Shown here in pieces: positions 60,932-64,000 of a stretch of 64,000 nt of DNA; within the stretch, counting starts at the first letter, position 1; each line of letters begins with the position of its first letter. The notes beneath the pieces are model-generated. The model was not told the DNA's origin, ran no database searches, and was given only the letters and a program-made list of their open reading frames with translations. The stretch is taken from contig CBDCRK010000035.1 of the NCBI GenBank assembly GCA_965220955.1, positions 186,001 to 250,000 on the forward strand, written 5' to 3'. Made by a program: the position numbers and the translations under genes. The DNA comes from CBDCRK01 sp965220955. Lineage in GTDB: Bacteria; Desulfobacterota; Binatia; Bin18; CBDCRK01.

Positions 60932-63421
60932 ATGAATAGCAATACTTTCTCTTACATTGCACATCGAAGGAAGCAGGATGGAGCCGTACAAAGTCTCGAA
61001 GAGCATTTGTTGGGTGTTGCTGAAATAGCCAAATCATTCGCCACAAAGATTGGCCTTGAGGAGCAAGGTGAGCTTATCGGGTTGCTTCATGATTTGGGAA
61101 AGTACAGCAAGCAGTTCCAGACTTATCTCCAGTCTTCGATTGGTATGATTGACCCAGATGAAGATGACTTTGTCGATGCCCGAGGGCTGAGGGGAAAGGT
61201 TGACCACTCTACCGCAGGGGCTCAATTCGTCTGGGAAGAATTATCAAAGCGAGGCCGGACAGGACAGGTTGTTGGACAAATTCTGGCTCTCTGCATTGCT
61301 TCACACCATTCTGGGCTCATCGACTGCTTGTCCTCTGACACCAACAGTCTTGGTGAAGATACATTCACAAGACGGATGCAAAAATCTGACGACCGGACTC
61401 ATCTGCGGGAGGTCAAGGCCAACATGGATGAGCGAGTAGCCAAGCGATTCGATGAGTTGGTGAGTGGTTCGAGCCTCATCGACGAACTCGTTCAGTCGGT
61501 GAGGGCTTTAGCTGAAAATAACAAGACAAGTGAGGGAATAACCCGTTTCAAAATCGGTCTGCTGACCCGCTTTCTGTTCAGTACTCTTATTGACGCAGAC
61601 CGGACCGACACCATTGATTTCGAGAACCCTAGAGCCGCGAAGAAACGGCTAAAAGGAATATATGCGGAGTGGCGTGTCCTGATTGACCGGCTAGAGGAGC
61701 ATTTGCAGGGGTTTACTAGCGCGCGCTCAATTGACCCTATCAGACGGCGTATATCAGACCAATGTCGAAAGAGTGCGGTTCGAGACAAGGGCGTATACAC
61801 GTTGACCGTTCCAACAGGCGGCGGCAAGACGCTTGCGAGTCTTCGGTTTGCTCTTCATCACGCGAAAAGACATGGAATAGACCGAATATTCTACTTTATC
61901 CCCTTCACTTCCATCATTGACCAGAACGCTGATGTTGTCCGAAAAATTCTCGAACCATCTGACCCTGGTATTGAGAGGGGAAGTATTGTTCTTGAGCATC
62001 ACTCGAACATTACCCCTGAAATACAAACGTGGAAGAGTAAAATCTTATCCGAGAATTGGGACGCTCCCGTTATTTTCACCACCAATGTCCAATTCTTAGA
62101 GACGCTATTCGGGTTTGGTACTCGTAGTGTGCGGCGAATGCACCAGTTAGCGAATTCCGTACTCATCTTTGACGAAATCCAAACACTTCCCATCAATTGT
62201 ATTCACCTCTTCTGCAATGCGATCAATTTCCTTGTCGAGCACTGCGGAAGTACCGTCGTATTATGTACAGCAACACAGCCACTATTAGATCAAGTAGAGG
62301 AGTCAAAAGGCCGACTGCATAGCGCGGCTGATAGCGATATCATGTCAGAGGCAGGAGCGCTTTTTGTCGATTTGAAGCGTGTTGAGGTTATCGACAGTCG
62401 AAAGTCTGGTGGCTGGACAAATGAAGAACTTGCCGGTCTCGCCTTACAAGAGGTGAGCCGAAGCAAGAAGAAGAATTGCCTAGTTATTGTGAATACCAAG
62501 CGGTCAGCGCAGGATATATACGATATTTGCCACAGTAAGAGCGATTCACCTGTTTATCATCTCAGCACCAATATGTGTGCAGCGCATCGCCGGAAGAAGC
62601 TAGAAGAAATCCGTGCCTGTCTTGAGGCCGAGAAACCCCTTGTGTGTATTAGCACCCAACTTATCGAGGCTGGCGTCGATATCGATTTTGGAGTCGTCAT
62701 CCGATTCTTGGCAGGACTTGATTCCATTGCACAAGCAGCAGGTCGGTGCAATCGACACGGGCGCCCTGAACGAGGCCGTGTCCACGTTGTGAACCCAAGG
62801 GAGGAAAGTATCGACTTACTGAAGGATATCAAGAGGGGTAGGGATGATGCTGCGAGAGTATTCAACGAGTACGAGGAAGACCCTTCCAGATTTAACCATG
62901 ATCTCCTTAGCCCAAAGGCAATTAGACAGTATTTTCAATACTACTTTTTCGACAGACGTGGGGACATGGCGTACTCAGCTCCAGCCAAGTCGCTTGGCCA
63001 TGATGATACTCTGCTCAATCTCCTCTCTGACAATCCAAAGGCGGTAGAAGAATTTCGGCGTTGCAATGGAAGATACCCTAACTTGTACCTCCGTCAATCC
63101 TTTATGGCCGCTGCTAAAGAGTTTCGGGCAATAAATGCCCCGACAAGGGGCGTAATTGTGCCATATGGAGAGCGGGGGAAGGATATCATTAATGGGCTAT
63201 GCGCTGCATTTGAGCCGGAAAAGCAGTTCGATCTTCTGCACGAAGCGCAGCTGTACACAGTCAACGTTTTTCCAAACGAGCTACAGCGCTTACGAGAATC
63301 CGGTGCTGTACGGGAAGTCCAGGAGGGTACGGACATTCTGTATCTTGATGCTCGTTATTACAGCCAGGAGTTTGGGCTGAGCCTGACGCCCAGCGGGGAA
63401 ATGGAGGTTCTACATGTCTGA
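60932..63421 (+). CDS. cas3: Cas3 helicase-nuclease (type I-C)
   Basis: An 829-residue protein. The HD nuclease domain begins with HRRKQDGAVQSLEEHLLGVA, and LLHDLGKYSKQF carries the HD pair at residues 53-54. The SF2 helicase has PTGGGKT (near 294), DEIQ (near 414), LCTATQPLL and QAAGRCNRHGRPE. It unwinds and degrades target DNA after Cascade recognition. A start at ATG 60932 has upstream GGAGACAGGAA; ATG 60899 is possible. It overlaps cas5 by 8 bases. Confidence 0.93.
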   Translation: MNSNTFSYIAHRRKQDGAVQSLEEHLLGVAEIAKSFATKIGLEEQGELIGLLHDLGKYSKQFQTYLQSSIGMIDPDEDDFVDARGLRGKVDHSTAGAQFVWEELSKRGRTGQVVGQILALCIASHHSGLIDCLSSDTNSLGEDTFTRRMQKSDDRTHLREVKANMDERVAKRFDELVSGSSLIDELVQSVRALAENNKTSEGITRFKIGLLTRFLFSTLIDADRTDTIDFENPRAAKKRLKGIYAEWRVLIDRLEEHLQGFTSARSIDPIRRRISDQCRKSAVRDKGVYTLTVPTGGGKTLASLRFALHHAKRHGIDRIFYFIPFTSIIDQNADVVRKILEPSDPGIERGSIVLEHHSNITPEIQTWKSKILSENWDAPVIFTTNVQFLETLFGFGTRSVRRMHQLANSVLIFDEIQTLPINCIHLFCNAINFLVEHCGSTVVLCTATQPLLDQVEESKGRLHSAADSDIMSEAGALFVDLKRVEVIDSRKSGGWTNEELAGLALQEVSRSKKKNCLVIVNTKRSAQDIYDICHSKSDSPVYHLSTNMCAAHRRKKLEEIRACLEAEKPLVCISTQLIEAGVDIDFGVVIRFLAGLDSIAQAAGRCNRHGRPERGRVHVVNPREESIDLLKDIKRGRDDAARVFNEYEEDPSRFNHDLLSPKAIRQYFQYYFFDRRGDMAYSAPAKSLGHDDTLLNLLSDNPKAVEEFRRCNGRYPNLYLRQSFMAAAKEFRAINAPTRGVIVPYGERGKDIINGLCAAFEPEKQFDLLHEAQLYTVNVFPNELQRLRESGAVREVQEGTDILYLDARYYSQEFGLSLTPSGEMEVLHV

Positions 63422-64000
63422 TTTGGCGAGAAGTAGTATTGAATTCCGCGTATGGGGGAAATTCGCGCTTTTCACCGATCCTCTGACCAAGATTGGCGGA
63501 GAAAAGTGCTCGTATCACATCCCAACCTACGAAGCGCTCAAAGGCATTACCAAGTCCATCTATTGGAAGCCTACGCTAATCTGGGTCATTGACGAAGCGC
63601 GCATCATGAAGCGCATTCGTACCCAGACGAAAGGGACGAAGCCGTTAGAGTATAGTGGTGGAAATACGCTGGCCATCTATACCTTTCTGGCAGATGTCGA
63701 ATATCAGGTGAAGGCGCATTTTGAGTGGAACCCGCACCGTCCAGAGCTTGCGGATGACCGCAATGAGGTAAAGCACCACATTATTGCTCAACGCATGCTG
63801 GAGCGCGGAGGGCGGCAGGATATTTTCCTTGGGACTCGCGATTGCCAGGGGTACGTTGAACCCTGTGAATTTGGCTCTGGACATGGGCATTACGACAACT
63901 CTGACGAACTTGCGTATGGCGTGATGTTTCACGGGTTTGATTACCCCGATGAGACAGGAGAACACAAGCTCCACACTCGTTTTTGGCGACCAACGATGGT
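63414..64000 (+). CDS. cas5: Cas5 of type I-C (Cas5d), partial
   Basis: The first 195 codons are visible, continuing past the edge. It starts MSDLARSSIEFRVWGKFALF with the Cas5d entry TDPLTKIGGEKCSYHIPTYE and ALKGITKSIYWKPTLIWVID, then GHYDNSDELAYGVMFHGFDY. In type I-C, Cas5d processes pre-crRNA in place of Cas6 and joins the Cascade complex. The ATG lies inside the cas3 end. The remaining cas genes and the array should lie beyond 64000. Confidence 0.93.
   Translation, partial: MSDLARSSIEFRVWGKFALFTDPLTKIGGEKCSYHIPTYEALKGITKSIYWKPTLIWVIDEARIMKRIRTQTKGTKPLEYSGGNTLAIYTFLADVEYQVKAHFEWNPHRPELADDRNEVKHHIIAQRMLERGGRQDIFLGTRDCQGYVEPCEFGSGHGHYDNSDELAYGVMFHGFDYPDETGEHKLHTRFWRPTM

Overview
The window reads as chromosome from an uncultured, Gram-negative-type bacterium of mid-range GC. 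A hopanoid methylase homologue, a lipoprotein, a lytic transglycosylase and a lexA-SOS box suit a bacterium with a complex envelope. Five luciferase-like (LLM) flavin oxidoreductases, several SDRs, two acyl-CoA dehydrogenases, CoA transferases, two ACMSD-type amidohydrolases and decayed zinc-ribbon class III cyclases recall lineages such as Tectomicrobia/Entotheonella or neighbouring deltaproteobacterial-type groups. That placement is inference from gene content; no rRNA is present.

Layout. 1-7.5 kb: housekeeping genes, mostly on the minus strand (PF04020 membrane protein, lytic transglycosylase, tRNA-Val, FmdB, the DUF167/YggT/ProC/YggS/Maf run, a frameshifted cupin gene, an acyl-CoA dehydrogenase), then an SMP-30 gene. 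7.5-15.5 kb: a defence island with a large type III-like methyltransferase, a broken 45-codon gene, a decayed AbiJ-NTD4-like gene and the restriction helicase-nuclease, bordered by a cyclase tail relic and an IS630 transposase relic. 15.5-27.5 kb: small unknown proteins, an ankyrin lipoprotein, SDRs, a GST, a molybdopterin oxidoreductase coupled to an S9 peptidase, a hydrolase and a PLP decarboxylase. 27.5-29.6 kb: a graveyard of cyclase fragments with a HigB toxin relic and a translationally coupled three-gene micro-cassette. 29.6-43 kb: catabolic genes (LLM, SDR, CoA-transferase, MmgE/PrpD, acyl-CoA dehydrogenase, acetyl-CoA hydrolase family). 43-53 kb: amidohydrolases, an HpnR-like radical SAM enzyme, an HD hydrolase, a DUF35/thiolase pair and lexA. 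53-60 kb: CHY zinc finger, DUF924, and a minus-strand group with a UGSC selenoprotein, its conserved partner, an LLM oxidoreductase, MmsA and a zinc alcohol dehydrogenase. 60.4-64 kb: an XRE regulator and the start of a type I-C CRISPR-Cas operon (cas3, cas5) running off the right edge.

The best-supported unusual feature is the UGSC selenoprotein. An in-frame TGA sits in a UGSC motif and is followed, at the spacing expected of a bacterial SECIS, by a perfect 8-bp hairpin with a G-initiated loop. It lies in a compact minus-strand group with a conserved protein of unknown function and an LLM oxidoreductase. Other themes are gene decay (about ten relics, several with single-base homopolymer indels) and dispersed palindromic repeats, one of which is inserted in frame inside the methyltransferase gene.
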